A stretch of DNA of 64,000 bases from Nocardia jejuensis NBRC 103114 (lineage in GTDB: Bacteria > Actinomycetota > Actinomycetes > Mycobacteriales > Mycobacteriaceae). The stretch lies in NCBI RefSeq assembly GCF_001613145.1, contig NZ_BDBU01000002.1, positions 372,001 through 436,000 on the forward strand. Direction: 5' to 3'. Positions 22,150-34,900 of this stretch are shown here, piece after piece (the first letter of the stretch is position 1; each line of letters starts with the position of its first letter). Below the pieces are notes generated by a model. That model saw only the letters and a list, made by a program, of their open reading frames with translations. It made no database searches and had not been told where the DNA came from. The position numbers were made by a program, and so were the translations under genes.

Positions 22150-23001
22150 TCAGACCCCGTGCAGCCGATGGGCATTCGCGACGATGGCATCGTGCAGGGC
22201 CTGTTCGGGCGCGGTGCGGCGGGTACGCCGGTGCATGAGCACGAACTCCAGCCGCCCGAGATCCGGCAGCCCCGGGTCCTGGATGCGCACCAGCCCGTCC
22301 GGCAGCAGGCTCTCGGCGTGCACGATGAATCCCAGGCCCGCGAGCGCCGCGGCACGTAAGCCGAGCAGGCTGTCGCTGACGCAGGTGGTGCGCGAGACGC
22401 GTCCCTCGCGCCGCAGCCCCTGCAGTGCCAGGCGCCGGGTCAGGCTCGGAGCCGGATAGGTCACGAACGGCACGGGATCCTCCGGGACCGCGCTGCCGGG
22501 CGGCCCCGCCCAGACCAGCGGGTCACTCCAGATCAGTTCGCCGTGCCGCTCGCCCGGAAGGCGCTTGCCGAAGACCAGGTCCAGTTCGCCCGATTCCATT
22601 CGGGTCTTGAGGTTCTCGCTCAGCCCGACGGTGAGCGCGAGGTCCACCCCGGGATGCGCGCGACGGAATTCCAGCAGCACCGCGGGCAGTTCACTGGCCA
22701 CCAGATCATCCGACGCCCCGAAGCGCAGCAGCCCGGTGAGCGTGGACTCGGAGAAATACCGTTCGGCACGCGCGTTCTCGTCCAGGATCGAGCGCGCGAA
22801 GCCGATCATGGCCACGCCGTCGGCGGTGAGGGCGAGGTTGCGGGTATCGCGCCGCAGCAGTGCGCGCCCGGCAGCCTTCTCCAGGCGTGCGATATGGCCG
22901 CTGATCGTGGACTGGCGCAGCCCGAGAACCTTTCCGGCCGCGGTGAATCCGCCGGCCCGCTCCACGGCGAGGAAGGTGCGCAACAACTCCGGATCGAACA
23001 C
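22150..23001 (-). CDS. LysR-family transcriptional regulator
   Basis: 283 residues from a GTG at 23001. The N-terminal winged helix-turn-helix is clear (LLRTFLAVERAGGFTAAGKVLGLRQSTISGHIARLEKAAG, residues about 6-45 read in short segments), followed by a type 2 periplasmic-binding-like effector domain. It is divergent from the SBF-like transporter gene with an 84-base spacer containing a symmetric palindrome, the standard arrangement for a LysR protein controlling its neighbour. The effector is unknown; it is plausibly the transported organic anion. Confidence 0.93.
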   Translation of the reverse strand: MFDPELLRTFLAVERAGGFTAAGKVLGLRQSTISGHIARLEKAAGRALLRRDTRNLALTADGVAMIGFARSILDENARAERYFSESTLTGLLRFGASDDLVASELPAVLLEFRRAHPGVDLALTVGLSENLKTRMESGELDLVFGKRLPGERHGELIWSDPLVWAGPPGSAVPEDPVPFVTYPAPSLTRRLALQGLRREGRVSRTTCVSDSLLGLRAAALAGLGFIVHAESLLPDGLVRIQDPGLPDLGRLEFVLMHRRTRRTAPEQALHDAIVANAHRLHGV

Positions 23002-23011
23002 GGCTCAATTT

Positions 23012-23057
23012 ATCACGATGTACGTTCACAGATATCCGGTCGAACGTCTTTCGTGAT
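23012..23057. promoter_or_regulatory. Symmetric palindrome, probable LysR operator
   Basis: Between the divergent LysR and transporter genes: ATCACGA (23012-23018), 3 bases, ACGTTC (23022-23027), 14 bases, GAACGT (23042-23047), 3 bases, TCGTGAT (23051-23057). Both pairs of arms are exact complements and are spaced symmetrically about one centre, so 26 bases of dyad symmetry occur in 46. This fits a LysR tetramer site. It also argues for the transporter start at 23086, not at the ATG at 23056 inside the dyad. Confidence 0.7.
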
Positions 23058-23085
23058 GTATGCACCCGGCCGTAGCGTCCTCGAT

Positions 23086-24087
23086 ATGAAGCGGCTCTCG
23101 GCACTCCCGATCGACGGATTCATGCTCGGCATCCTGGCGTGCGTGGGCCTGGCGAGCGTATTTCCGGCACGCGGTGAGGTGGCGGACCTGCTGGGCTGGG
23201 CCACCAGGATCGCCATCGCGGTGCTGTTCCTGCTCTACGGCGCGCGCCTGGAACCTCGGGAAGCGCTTGCGGGACTGCGGCATTGGCGTTTGCACCTGGC
23301 GGTCCTGTCGGTCACCTTCGTCGTGTTCCCGGTGCTGGGTCTGGCGCTGCGAATCCTGGCGCCGTCGGTGCTGACCCAGGATCTCTACACCGGGGTGCTG
23401 TTCCTGTGCCTGGTGCCCTCGACCGTGCAGTCCTCGATCGCGTTCACCTCGATCGCGCGCGGCAATGTGGCGGGTGCGGTGGTCAGCGCCTCGCTGTCCA
23501 ACCTGATCGGCGTCTTCGCCACGCCGCTGCTGGTGGTGCTGCTCATGAGCACGACCGGCAAGGTCGAGGTGAGAGCCTCGACGGTGCTGTTCATCATGGT
23601 GCAGTTGCTGCTGCCGTTCGTGATCGGCCAGCTGCTGCGGCCCCGTCTGGGCTGGGTCCTGCGCCGCCCGGCGGTGTTGCGCTCGGTCGATCGGGGATCG
23701 GTGTTCCTGGTCGTCTACGCCGCATTCAGTGCCGGTGTGGCGGAACATATCTGGGGCGGCGTGCCCCCGATCCGGATCGTCGCGACCGCCGTGGTCTGCG
23801 CGGGCTTGCTGGCCGCGGTCCTCACGGTGACCACCGTGCTCGGCAAACTCGCCGGGTTCACCGTCGCCGATCGCATCGTGCTGGTGTTCTGCGGCTCCAA
23901 GAAGAGTCTCGCCACGGGCCTGCCCATGGCCTCGGTCCTGTTCGCGGGTCAGCCCGTCGGCCTGATCGTGCTGCCCCTGATGATCTTTCACCAGGTCCAG
24001 CTGCTCACCTGCACCGTGCTGGCGCAGCGGGCGGCGCGCCGGGCGGAGGTCACCGCGTCCGTCCCGGCGGCCGCGCTCGCGGTCTGA
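23086..24087 (+). CDS. SBF-like (bile acid:sodium symporter family) transporter
   Basis: 333 residues, about ten membrane helices. It belongs to the YfeH-like branch of the bile acid/sodium symporter superfamily, shown by the helix-breaking motif FCGSKKSLATGLPMASVLF near residue 270 and the glycine/asparagine-rich GNVAGAVVSASLSNLIGVF near 125. The substrate of this branch is an organic anion, generally undefined. Start chosen at ATG 23086; an alternative in-frame ATG at 23056 would place ten more residues inside the palindromic operator. Control by the divergent LysR protein is likely. Confidence 0.88.
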   Translation: MKRLSALPIDGFMLGILACVGLASVFPARGEVADLLGWATRIAIAVLFLLYGARLEPREALAGLRHWRLHLAVLSVTFVVFPVLGLALRILAPSVLTQDLYTGVLFLCLVPSTVQSSIAFTSIARGNVAGAVVSASLSNLIGVFATPLLVVLLMSTTGKVEVRASTVLFIMVQLLLPFVIGQLLRPRLGWVLRRPAVLRSVDRGSVFLVVYAAFSAGVAEHIWGGVPPIRIVATAVVCAGLLAAVLTVTTVLGKLAGFTVADRIVLVFCGSKKSLATGLPMASVLFAGQPVGLIVLPLMIFHQVQLLTCTVLAQRAARRAEVTASVPAAALAV

Positions 24088-24408
24088 GTCGAGCGGGGGC
24101 CGGGGCGGAGCGAACGCAAGCACTTGCTATTGGCGAGGTTCCGGTTAACCTGTCAGAGTCGGCCGGGCAGACCTTTTGTCCGCTTTCGGCGCAGAGCACA
24201 AAAGCATTGCCGTGCTTTGGGATTCGTGACCAACGAGTTCTGAAGATGCGGGGTCACGTGTCATATGTGAGACTGACCGGTGTCGCATTGTCGCGACCGA
24301 GACATCGGGACAACGACGTCCGACCACACCGTCCGATTGTTCCCCTGGTGCCCGGCCACGCCGAGTCGCAGGGCGTCTTCGGCGACGGCACTGAAGGACG
24401 ACGATGCC
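24088..24408 (+). promoter_or_regulatory. Leader and probable promoter of the P450/PKS-NRPS operon
   Basis: 321 bases without a gene. A possible principal-sigma promoter is TTGCTA (24124-24129), 16 bases, TAACCT (24146-24151), which would give an untranslated leader of about 250 bases. Inside that leader is an exact inverted repeat, CTTTTGT (24173-24179) and ACAAAAG (24198-24204), with an 18-base GC-rich loop; it could be an operator or an RNA hairpin. Promoter assignment is by eye only. Confidence 0.35.
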
Positions 24409-25890
24409 ATGGCGCGAACGGATTCGATCGACTCACGCGGGATCCCGTCACCCGCGGTGAGCGCCTCTCACCCGCCCGCACCCGGGGGACTGTGGGATCG
24501 ACTGCTGGCCCGAACTCCGGCGCGCCCGGCGGATCTGGCGACCCCTCCGGCGGGCAGCGGGCTCGTGCCCGTACCGGGTGATCGAGGTATTCCACTGGTG
24601 GGGAAGGGGATTCACTTTCTCCGCGACGGACCGCGAGTGCAGACGGAGCTGTACCGCCGGCACGGTCCGGTGTCCTGGACCCGGGCGTTCGGCATGGACG
24701 TGGTCAGCGTCGTGGGTCCCGACGCGGTGCACGAGGTGCTGGTGAACAAGACCCGCGCGTTCGAGAGCGGGTGGCGCGAGATCATCGGCCCGTGGTTCGA
24801 CGGTGGCCCGCTGGTCATGGACGGCGCGCAGCATCTGCGCCATCGCCGCCTGCTGCAGCAGGCCTACATCCCCGGCGCGGTCCGTGGATACGCGGCGGGG
24901 ATGGCCGCCGACGCCACCGCGGCGATCGCGCAGCGCCGGGCCGTCGCGCGGGTGTCGCTGCTGGCGCTGATCAAGGAAGTGTCCGCGGCGATGACCGCGC
25001 GCACCTTCCTGGCCAGGCCCTTCGATGCCGAGGCGCGCGCTCTGATCGCCGATGTCGAGACCTGCATCCGGGCCGAGGGCGCACCCCTGCGAGTGTCGGT
25101 GCCGGGAACCGGGTGGCATGCCGCGCGTCGGGCGCGGGCGCGACTGCTCGACTACTACGTCCGGGCCGCACCGCAGGCCCGGATCCGCGACGGCGAGGAC
25201 TTCCTGACCGTGCTGTGCCGGGCCGCCGACGCACACGGCGACGGCTTCGACGATATCGAGATCGCCGAGCACATGGTCTTCACACTCATTGCCGCACACG
25301 ACACCTCGGTCGCGGCCGCGACCGCCGTCGCGTACCACCTCGGGAGGTACCCGGACTGGCAGCGGCGAGTCCGGGACGAGTCGCTCGCCCGTGGCGGCGC
25401 GCCCGCGGACGTCGCGATCGAGGCCGTGCCGACCCTGGATCTGGTGATTCGCGAGAGCCTTCGCTTGGTCGCTCCGTCCCCGATATACCTGCGCCGGGCG
25501 GTGCGCGACACCGACGTCCTGGGCCGCTTCATCCCGGCGGGAACCCTTGTGGCGGTGGGGAGTTGGGCCACCCACCTGCTGGGGGAGTACTGGCCGGACC
25601 CGGAGCGTTTCGACCCGGAGCGATTCGCGCCCGATCGTCTCGACACGCGCACCCAGCGCCTGGCCTGGGTGCCCTTCGGCGCCGGTGCGCACAAGTGCGC
25701 CGGAATGGACCTGGGCACGCTCAAGACCGTCGCCCTGCTGGACGCCATGGTGCGCGCGATGGAATGGCGACTTCCCGAGGACTACGAACCCCGATGGCGG
25801 TTCACCACGCTGCCCGTCCCCTCGGACGGTCTGCCGGCCACCGTGCGGCCGATCTCGCCCGCACTGATCGGCGCCGTACCGCAGGGCTGA
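24409..25890 (+). CDS. Cytochrome P450
   Basis: 493 residues from the ATG at 24409 (GAAGGA at 24393-24398). All P450 signatures are present: I-helix AAHDTS (Asp298, Thr299) for oxygen activation, K-helix ESLR (Glu349, Arg352) and the haem-ligand loop [10 protein letters not shown] with Cys430. No N-terminal membrane anchor; a Pro/Ala-rich N-terminus of about 55 residues makes it longer than the usual 400-residue bacterial P450. It is the first gene of the hybrid cluster, 109 bases before the PKS-NRPS, and is a candidate for hydroxylating or otherwise oxidising its product. Electron donors (ferredoxin, reductase) are not encoded nearby. Confidence 0.94.
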   Translation: MARTDSIDSRGIPSPAVSASHPPAPGGLWDRLLARTPARPADLATPPAGSGLVPVPGDRGIPLVGKGIHFLRDGPRVQTELYRRHGPVSWTRAFGMDVVSVVGPDAVHEVLVNKTRAFESGWREIIGPWFDGGPLVMDGAQHLRHRRLLQQAYIPGAVRGYAAGMAADATAAIAQRRAVARVSLLALIKEVSAAMTARTFLARPFDAEARALIADVETCIRAEGAPLRVSVPGTGWHAARRARARLLDYYVRAAPQARIRDGEDFLTVLCRAADAHGDGFDDIEIAEHMVFTLIAAHDTSVAAATAVAYHLGRYPDWQRRVRDESLARGGAPADVAIEAVPTLDLVIRESLRLVAPSPIYLRRAVRDTDVLGRFIPAGTLVAVGSWATHLLGEYWPDPERFDPERFAPDRLDTRTQRLAWVPFGAGAHKCAGMDLGTLKTVALLDAMVRAMEWRLPEDYEPRWRFTTLPVPSDGLPATVRPISPALIGAVPQG

Positions 25891-25999
25891 TCCAGCGCCG
25901 GTCATCCGGATCGGCGACCCCACACCCCGCCCGTCGAGTTCCGCCGGGTGTGTTCCCGCTCGCACACGTATGTCTCTGCACCACAGGAGGGTTCGACAC

Positions 26000-28900
26000 A
26001 TGGCAGCCGAGGCTGAACTGCGTTCCTATCTGGCGAAGGCCGCCGGCGAATTGCACGACACCCGTCGCACACTCGACGCGGTTCGGGCCCGGCAGAGCGA
26101 GCCGATCGCCATCGTCGCCATGGGATGCCGCTATCCCGGCGGCATCAGCGCGCCGGAGGGGCTGTGGGATCTGGTCAGTTCGGGTCGCAGTGCCGCCGCG
26201 GCCCTGCCACTGGATCGCGGCTGGGACATGTCGGCACTGAACAACCCGGATCCCGACGCTCCGGGCTCGACGTATGTGCGGCACGGCAATTTCGTCGACG
26301 GCGCAGGCGATTTCGATGCCGCCTTCTTCGGGATCAGTCCACGCGAGGCGCTGGCGATGGACCCGCAGCAGCGACTGCTGTTGGAGATCTCGTGGGAGGC
26401 CATCGAACGCGCGGGCATCGATCCGCAGGCGTTGTCCGGCTCCGACACCGGTGTCTACATGGGCGTCACCGCACAGGAATACGGCGCGCGGGTCTACCGC
26501 GATCGGGAGGGGCTGGCCGGATATCTGACCACCGGCACCACCATCAGCGTCGCCTCGGGCAGGCTGTCCTACGCGCTGGGTCTGGACGGACCCTCGATGA
26601 CCGTCGACACCGCCTGCTCCTCCTCGCTGGTGGCCATCCATCTGGCCATGCGGGCGCTGCGGGCGGGGGAGTGCGCTCTGGCGTTGGCCGGTGGCGCGAC
26701 GGTGGTGTGCTCGCCGAGCATCTTCGTCGGCTTCGCCCGGCTCGGGGCGCTGGCCCCGGACGGGCGCTGCAAGCCGTTCTCCTCGACCGCGGACGGTTTC
26801 GGAGTGGCCGAGGGTGCGGGTGTGCTTGTGCTGGAACGGCTTTCCGAGGCGCAGCGCCACGGTCATCCGGTGCTCGCGGTGCTGCGCGGTTCGGCGATCG
26901 GGCAGGACGGCGCGTCCAACGGGTTGTCCGCACCCAATGGGGCGGCGCAGCGGCGGGTCATCCGCGCGGCGCTCGCCGACGGCGAGCTGGGCGCCGGCGA
27001 CATCGACGTGGTCGAGGCGCACGGCACCGGCACCAAGCTCGGCGATCCGATCGAGGCGGCGGCGCTGCTGGCCACCTACGGCGCGGCGCGCACGGCCGAA
27101 CAGCCGCTGCTGCTGGGCTCGATGAAATCCAATATCGGTCATTCCCAGGCCGCCGCGGGTGTGGCGGGTGTGATCAAGATGGTCGAGGCCATGCGGCGCG
27201 GGAGAGTGCCCCGGACCATCAATGTCGCGGCGCCGACGCCGGAGGTGGACTGGTCCAGCGGCACGGTCCGGGTGGTCACCGAGGAGACGCCGTGGCCGGT
27301 GCACGCCGCAAGACCGCGCCGCGCAGGGGTTTCCGCGTTCGGCATCAGCGGCACCAATGCGCATGTGGTCCTCGAGCAAGCGCCGCCGGTGACGGCGCGA
27401 CCCGACCCCACGCCGGAGGCCGTCGTGGCCACCGCGCCCGCGATCGTGCCGCTGGTGCTGTCGGCCAAGTCCGCACCGGCCCTGCGCGAGCACGCCGCGC
27501 GGCTGCTCGCACGGCTCGAATCCGCAACGCCTCCCACCGAACCCGTGGACCTGGCGTACTCACTGGCGAGCGGCCGGGCCACCTTCGATGAACGCGCGGT
27601 CGTCCTCGGCGCGGATCCCGGGGAGCTGCGTGCGGGCCTGGCCGCCCTCGCCGCCGAGCGCGTCGCGCCGAACGTGATCACGGGCCGGGCCCTCGCCACC
27701 GGCGGCACGGTATTCGTGTTCCCGGGCCAGGGCTCGCAATGGCCGGAGATGGCGGCCGAATTGCTCGACACCGCACCGGCTTTCGCCGATCACATCGCGG
27801 CCGTCGACGCCGCCTTCGCCGAGTTCGTCGACTGGTCGCTCACCGCCGTGCTGCGTGGTGAATCGGGCGCGGCCGACCTCGATCGCGTCGATGTCGTGCA
27901 GCCCGCGCTGTTCGCGGTGATGACCGGGCTCGCGGCCCTGTGGCAGTCGCTCGGCATTCGGCCCGATGCGGTGATCGGACATTCGCAGGGCGAGATCGCC
28001 GCCGCCTACGTCGCCGGGGCGCTGTCACTGCGCGACGCGGCCAAGGTGGTGACCCTGCGCAGCAAGGCGATCACCACGCTGGCCGGGCACGGCGGCATGA
28101 TCTCGCTGCCGCTGCCCGCGACCGAAGCGACCGACCTGATCGCCCGCTGGCCCGGCGCACTCGGCGTCGCCGCGGTGAACGGCGCGCAGTCCACGGTGGT
28201 CTCCGGTGCGGCCGGGGCCTGCGAGGAACTCCTCGCCCACTGCGAGTCGGCCCAGATCCGCGCCCGCCGCATTCCGGTCGACTACGCCTCGCACTCACCG
28301 CAGGTCGAGACGATCCGCGCGGACATCGCCACTGCGCTGGCCGGGATCACCCCCAGGCGCGGCACCGTATCGTTCCTGTCCACCGTCACCGGTGAGCGCA
28401 TCGAGACCACCGAACTCGACGCGGACTACTGGTATCGCAATCTGCGCCGGACCGTGCTGTTCCAGGACGCGGTCCTGACCGCTCATCGCCTCGGCTACCG
28501 GGCCTTCGTCGAATCGAGTCCACATCCGGTGCTCATCGTGGGTCTGCAGGAGACCCTCGACGCGACCGGCGCGCAGGACGCGGTGGCGGTCGGGTCGCTG
28601 CGCCGCGATCAGGGCGGGATGCGCCAATTGCTGACCTCGGCCGCGCTCGTGCACACCGCCGGGCCGGTCCCGGACTGGCGCGGATACCTCGCGGGTTTCG
28701 GCGCGCACACGGTGGAACTGCCCACCTATGCGTTCCAGCGTCGGCGCTTCTGGATCGACGCCGCGGAGGCCGGAACGGGAGACGTTGCGGCGCTGGGCCT
28801 CTCGGCCGCCGAGCATCCACTGCTCGGCGCCTTCCTGACCGATATCGAATCCGACAGCCTGGTCTTCACCGGTCGGCTGTCCCTGGCCGCCCACCCGTGG

Positions 28901-31900
28901 CTGGCCGATCACCGGGTGCAGGGTGCGGTCCTGGTTCCGGGGGCGGTGCTCACCGAACTGGCCCTGTTCGCGGGTGAGCGCGCGGGCGCGCCCCGCGTCG
29001 CGGAACTCGTGCTGCAGGCGCCGCTGATCGTCCCGGATCCGGGCGCGGTGGCGATCCGGGTCGTCGTGAGCGCGGCGCAGCCCTCCGGGGAACGCCCGCT
29101 GCGGGTGTACTCGTGCCCGGTCGGCGCGGACACCGATGTCTGGACGCAGCACGCCGAGGGCGTGGTCGTTCCCGAAACCATCGGCGCCCCGGTCGTTTCC
29201 GGAGCGTGGCCGCCCGCGGGCGCGGAACCGGTCGACATCTCCGACACCTACGAGCGGCTCGACGCGGAGGGCTACCGGTACGGGCCGGTGTTCCGGGGCC
29301 TGCGCGCGGTGTGGCGGCTCGGTGCGGAAATCCTCGCCGAAGTGACGCTGCCCGAGCAGGCCGGCGCGGACGCCAAGCGATTCGGCCTGCATCCCGCGCT
29401 GCTGGACGCGGCGCTGCACGGGCTCGGCGTCGGCGGCTTCATGACCGCGGCCGATCCGAGCCAGATCCGCCTGCCGTTCTCCTGGGAGGGCGTCTCGCTG
29501 CGAGCGGTCGGCGCGAGCGGCCTGCGGGTGCGCATCACTCCGCACGGCGGCGATCGCGTCGCGCTCACCTTCACCGACGCGGTGGGGTCGCCGGTCGGTT
29601 CGGTCGACGCGCTGACCATGCGCCCGGTCTCGCGTGCGCAGCTCGCCTCGCACCGGGACGGCACCGGCGACGCGCTCTTCGGTGTGGATTGGATTCCCGC
29701 GCAGGCGCCCCAGCCGATCCCCGACACGGCCTGGGCCGAGCTGCCCCTGCCCGCTCGGTCACCGTCCGGCACCGCGGGCGTGCTGCGCCAATGGGCGAGC
29801 GAGATACCGAACATCGATGTGCCGCAAGCGGTTCACACGACGCTGGCCGCGCTGCTGGCGCGGGTCCAGGACTGGCTCGGCGATGCGCGGACCGCCGACG
29901 CGCCCCTGGTGGTCCTGACCAGCGGCGCCGTCAGCGTGGCCACCGGTGAGGACATCCCGGATCTGCTCGGCGCGCCCGTATGGGGTCTGCTGCGCTCGGC
30001 GCAGACCGAGAACCCGGGCCGGCTCCTGCTGGTCGATCTCGACAATCCCGAGGCGTGGCGCGACGCCGTCGCGACGGCGCTCGCCCTGGCCGAACCGCAG
30101 CTGGCGTGGCGGCGCGGATCGCTGTTCGTGCCCCGCCTGACCCGTGCGCACACCGATATGGTCGGCAACGCGGCCTTGGCCGACACCGACGGCTGGCAGT
30201 TGCGCACCCAGGGCCGCGGCACCCTGGACGGAGAGAACCTGGTCCTGCAGGAATGGCCGGAGATCAACCGCCCCTTGGCATTCGGTGAAGTGCGCGTCGC
30301 GGCCCGTGCGACCGGCGTGAACTTCCGCGACATAATGATCTCGCTGAGTGTCTACGCCGATCCGCGCGCGGGCATCGGCGGCGAGGGCGCGGGCGTGGTG
30401 CTCGAGGTCGGTCCCGGAGTCACCACCGTCGAGCCCGGTGATCGGGTGTTCGGCGTGATGGACGGTGTCGGCCCGACCACCATCACCGACCATCGGCACA
30501 TCACCCGGATTCCGCTCGGCTGGTCCTTCGAACAGGCCGCCTCGACGTGCGCGGTGTTCGCGACCGCCTACTACGGGCTGCGCGATCTGGGCGAGCTGGG
30601 CCCGGGCGATCGACTACTCGTGCACGCCGCGACCGGCGGCGTCGGACTGGCCGCGATCCAGCTGGCCCGGCTGTGGGGCGCGGAATGCTACGTGACCGCC
30701 AGCCCCGCCAAGCAATACCTGTTGCGCGAGATCGGATTCGACGACACGCACATCGGCAACACCCGCACCCTGGACTTCGAGACGCAGTTCCGCGCGGCCA
30801 CCGACGGGGCCGGATTCGACGTCATCCTCGAATCCCTCGGCGCCGAATACGTCGACGCCTCACTGCGCTTGATGCCGCGCGGCGGGCGCTTCCTGTCGAT
30901 GGGCAAGACCAATATCCGGGAACCCGACCGGATCGCGGCCGAGTATCCGGGAGTCCGGTACCAGGCGTTCGATCTGTACGAGGCGGGCTTGGACCGCATC
31001 CAGGAAATGCTCGTCGAACTCGTGCGGCTCTTCGAATCCGGGGAGCTGCGCCCGCTTCCGGTCTCGATCTGGGACGTACGGCGCGCACCCGAGGCGCTGC
31101 GCTACCTGAGCCAGGCCCGGCACATCGGCAAACTGGTACTGCGACAGCCCGTTCCGGCACTCTCACCCGGCACCGCGCTGATCACCGGCGGAACCGGGGT
31201 GCTCGGCGCGCTGTTCGCCAAACACCTGGTGAGCGAGCACGGATACCGGCACCTGGTCCTGACCAGCCGCCGTGGCGCCGACGCCCCGGGAGCGGCCGAG
31301 CTGGCCGCCGAGCTGGCCGAACTCGGCGCACACGCGCAGATCGTGGCGTGCGACGTCGCCGATCGCGACGCCCTGGAGGCCCTGCTGGCAGGGATCCCGG
31401 CCGAGCATCCGCTGACCGCCGTGCTGCACGCCGCGGGCCTGCTGCAGGACAGCGTCTTCACCGCGCTCACCCCCGCGCAGCTGGCCGACGTGCTGCGCCC
31501 GAAGGTGGACGCGGCCTGGAATCTGCACGCCGCCACCGCACACCTGGATCTGTCCATGTTCGTGCTGTTCTCCTCGGCCGCAGGCACGTTCGGCTCACCC
31601 GGACAGGCCAACTACGCCGCGGCAAACGCGTTCCTGGACGCCCTGGCCCAGCATCGCCGCCAGCGTTCGCTGACCGCGACCTCGCTGTGCTGGGGCTGGT
31701 GGGCCGATGCCACCGGCATGACCGGTCACCTCGACGAGCGCGACCGCGCCCGCATGGCGCGCGGCGGCTTCGTCCCGATGCGCACCGCGGACGGACTGGC
31801 CCTGTTCGACGCGTCGCTCTCGCTCGGCCGGGCCGTGGTGATCCCGGCTCGGATCGATACCGCCGCACTGAGTTCCGGGCCGGGCGAGGAGGTCCCCGCG

Positions 31901-34900
31901 ATCTTCCGGGGCCTGGTACGCGCACCCCGGCGCCGGGTGGCGGTCGACACCGGTTCGGACACCGGCGCGCTCGCCGCGCGTCTGGCCGGACTCACCGCCA
32001 CCGAACAGCATCAGACGGTGCTGGCCCTGGTGCGTTCGGTCGCCGCGGCTGTGCTCGGGCACGAGAGCCCCGAATCGATCGCGCCCACAGCGCAATTCAA
32101 GGATCTGGGCTTCGACTCCCTCGGCGCGGTCGAATTCCGCAATCGCCTCAAGGTCGCCACCGGCATGCAGCTGGCCACCACGGTGGTCTTCGACCATCCC
32201 TCACCGACGGCCTTGGCCACTCACATCTGTGCCGAGATCGCCCCGCCCGCACCCGATCCCGCCGATCGGCTGCTGATCCAGCTGGACGCGCTGACCGGCG
32301 CGATGTCCGGCGACGCGGTCACCGATGCGGGCCGGACCGAGCTCGCCACGGCCGTGCTTCGCCCCGATATCGCCGAGGCGCTGCGCCGCATGATCGACAC
32401 CGTGCGCGAGGCGGCTCCGGAACTGGTGGGCTCGCACTCGCACGCATCCGGTGAAATGACCGACGCCGAACTCTTCGCCCTCATCGACGGGTCCGGAGCC
32501 GATCGGAACTCGAGCGCCGAGGATTCGAGCCTCGACGCCATCGTCACCACCGCCGAAGGCGTACCCATCGTGGATGGGGGAGAGCGTGTTTCGACGCCGC
32601 TCTCGAACGGCCGGGCCGGTCGGCCACAGCGGCCGACCTCGCTCGCCGACGGAGAGGCCGCGGGTCAGCACCCGCCGCTGCCGGTGACGAACGCCCGGAC
32701 CGAGGCACTCACGCCCCCACCCGAACCCGGCCGGCCGCTGACTCGCTATCAGCAGGACATCGTCGCGGTCGGCGCCCGGTACCCGGATCTGCCGCTCACC
32801 CAGGTGGGTGGGTACGTCCGGATCAACCGCGCACCCGACGTGGAACGCATGCGAGAGGTGGTGCGGCGCACCGCATTGCGCAACGACGCGCTGCGGATTC
32901 GCCTGGACGAGCTTGAGTTGGTGCAGCGGATCAGCCCGGCGGTCGCATCGGTCGAGGTGATCGACTGCACCGGGGCCGAGGATCCCGGCGCCGCCGCGCT
33001 CGAGTGGATGAGGCAGCGAACCGACGTGGTCATGCCACTGGACGGCCCGCTCGCCGAGACCGTCATCGTGCTGGACCGCGCCGACTCGTTCCTGATCTAC
33101 AGCAGGTTCCACCACGCCGTCGCGGACGGCTGGTCGGCCGGGGTGGTGCTGCGTCAACTGTGCGCCGGGTACCTGTCCGGCGAGCCGGACACCACGCCCG
33201 CGCCCAGCTACCTCGATATCGTGGAAGCCGATGAGCGCTACCGGCATTCGGCCGAATGGGACGCCGATCGGGCGGCGCTGCTGCACGAGGTGGGGGAGCT
33301 GACCCCGGCACTGTTCGCCCGTGACGCCACGGTCCGCACCCACCATCGCTCGCAGCGCACCGTGCACATCGACGGCGCGAGGATGGCGCCGGTCCGGGGC
33401 AGCGGGCGCAGCGTATTCGCGTTCACCGCCGCGGTGCTCGCGGCCTATCTGCGGCGCATCCACCGTGAGGGCGACATCGTGCTCGGGGTGCCGCTGTTGA
33501 ACCGGCGCACGCCGCAGGAGTTCGCGACGGTCGGCGACATGGTCAATATGCTGCCGCTGCACATCCCGGTGGATGCGGACCTGTCGATCTCGGAGCTGGC
33601 GGCGCGCACCGCCGCGGCGGTGTGGGATCTGCAGGGCCGCCAGCGATTCGCCCTCGGTGATCTGCAGGGCGCACTGCGCGAGAACGCGAGTCCGGCCGCG
33701 GCCGCGGCCCTGTTCGATGTGACCTACTCCTACGTCCAGGTGCCCGCGGTCGAACTCCCGGAGTTCGCCGCGGAGCTGTCGCTGCTCTCCTCCGGATACT
33801 CCCTCGACGCGCTGAACATCGTGGTCCGTGACAACGAGGGCGACGGCTCCCTGGACATCGACTTCTTCTACGCCGATGACGTCTTCGACGCGGACTTCTC
33901 CTTCGGCACCGCCCTGCGGCAGGTGTTCGCGATGATCGACGCCGCCGTCGCGGCGCCCGACGCGCCGGTCACCTCGCTGCCGCTGCTGTCCGGCGCCGAC
34001 CGCGCGCGGCTCGCCGAGTTCGAGAGCTCGGATCCGGTGCCCCTGCCCGACACCACCCTCGACCGAGTGCTCGCCGAGCGGATCGCGGCGACACCGGACC
34101 GCCCCGCGGTGCGATGGGGCGGGGACGAGGTCGGCCAATCGAGCTACGCCGAGTTCGGGGCACGGGTCGAGGCCCTGGCGGCCGCGCTGCGCGCCGGTGG
34201 ACTCCGTCCCGAGGACTGTGTGCCGATCGTGCTGCCGCGGTCACCGGAGCTGCTGATCGCCGTGCACGCGGTCCTGGCGGCCGGTGGCGCGTACGTGCCG
34301 ATCGATCCCGGCTACCCGGCCCTGCGAATCCGGACCATCGTCGGCGACTGTGGCGCCCGCCTGCTCATCGCAGGTGACGAATTCGACTCGCTGGCAACCG
34401 AACTCGGTGTCCGCCGGGTAGCGGTCGAGCAGGAGGGGGTTTCGGGCGCGCCGGGAGTGAGCCACACCCGGCCGAGCGATCTGGCCTACCTCATCTACAC
34501 CTCGGGCTCGACCGGCACGCCGAAGGGCGTCATGATCGAGCACGCCTCGGTGGTGAACCGGCTGGCCTGGATGCAGCGCCGCTACCCGCTGACCGACACG
34601 GACGTGATCCTGCACAAGACCCCGGCAACCTTCGACGTCTCGGTCTGGGAACTGATGTGGTGGACCCTGGCCGGTGCGCAGGTGGCCGTGCTGCCCGCGG
34701 GCGGGGAGCGTGATCCGCGCACGATCCTGGATCAGATCGCCCGGCACCGGGTCAGCGTGCTGCACTTCGTGCCGTCCATGCTCGGCCCGTTCCTGGACGA
34801 GATCGCCACTCGCGCAACGGGACCGGATACGCTCGCATCCTTGCGCCTGGTGTTCTGCAGCGGTGAGGCGCTCACTCCCACCCTGGCCAACCGGTTCCGC

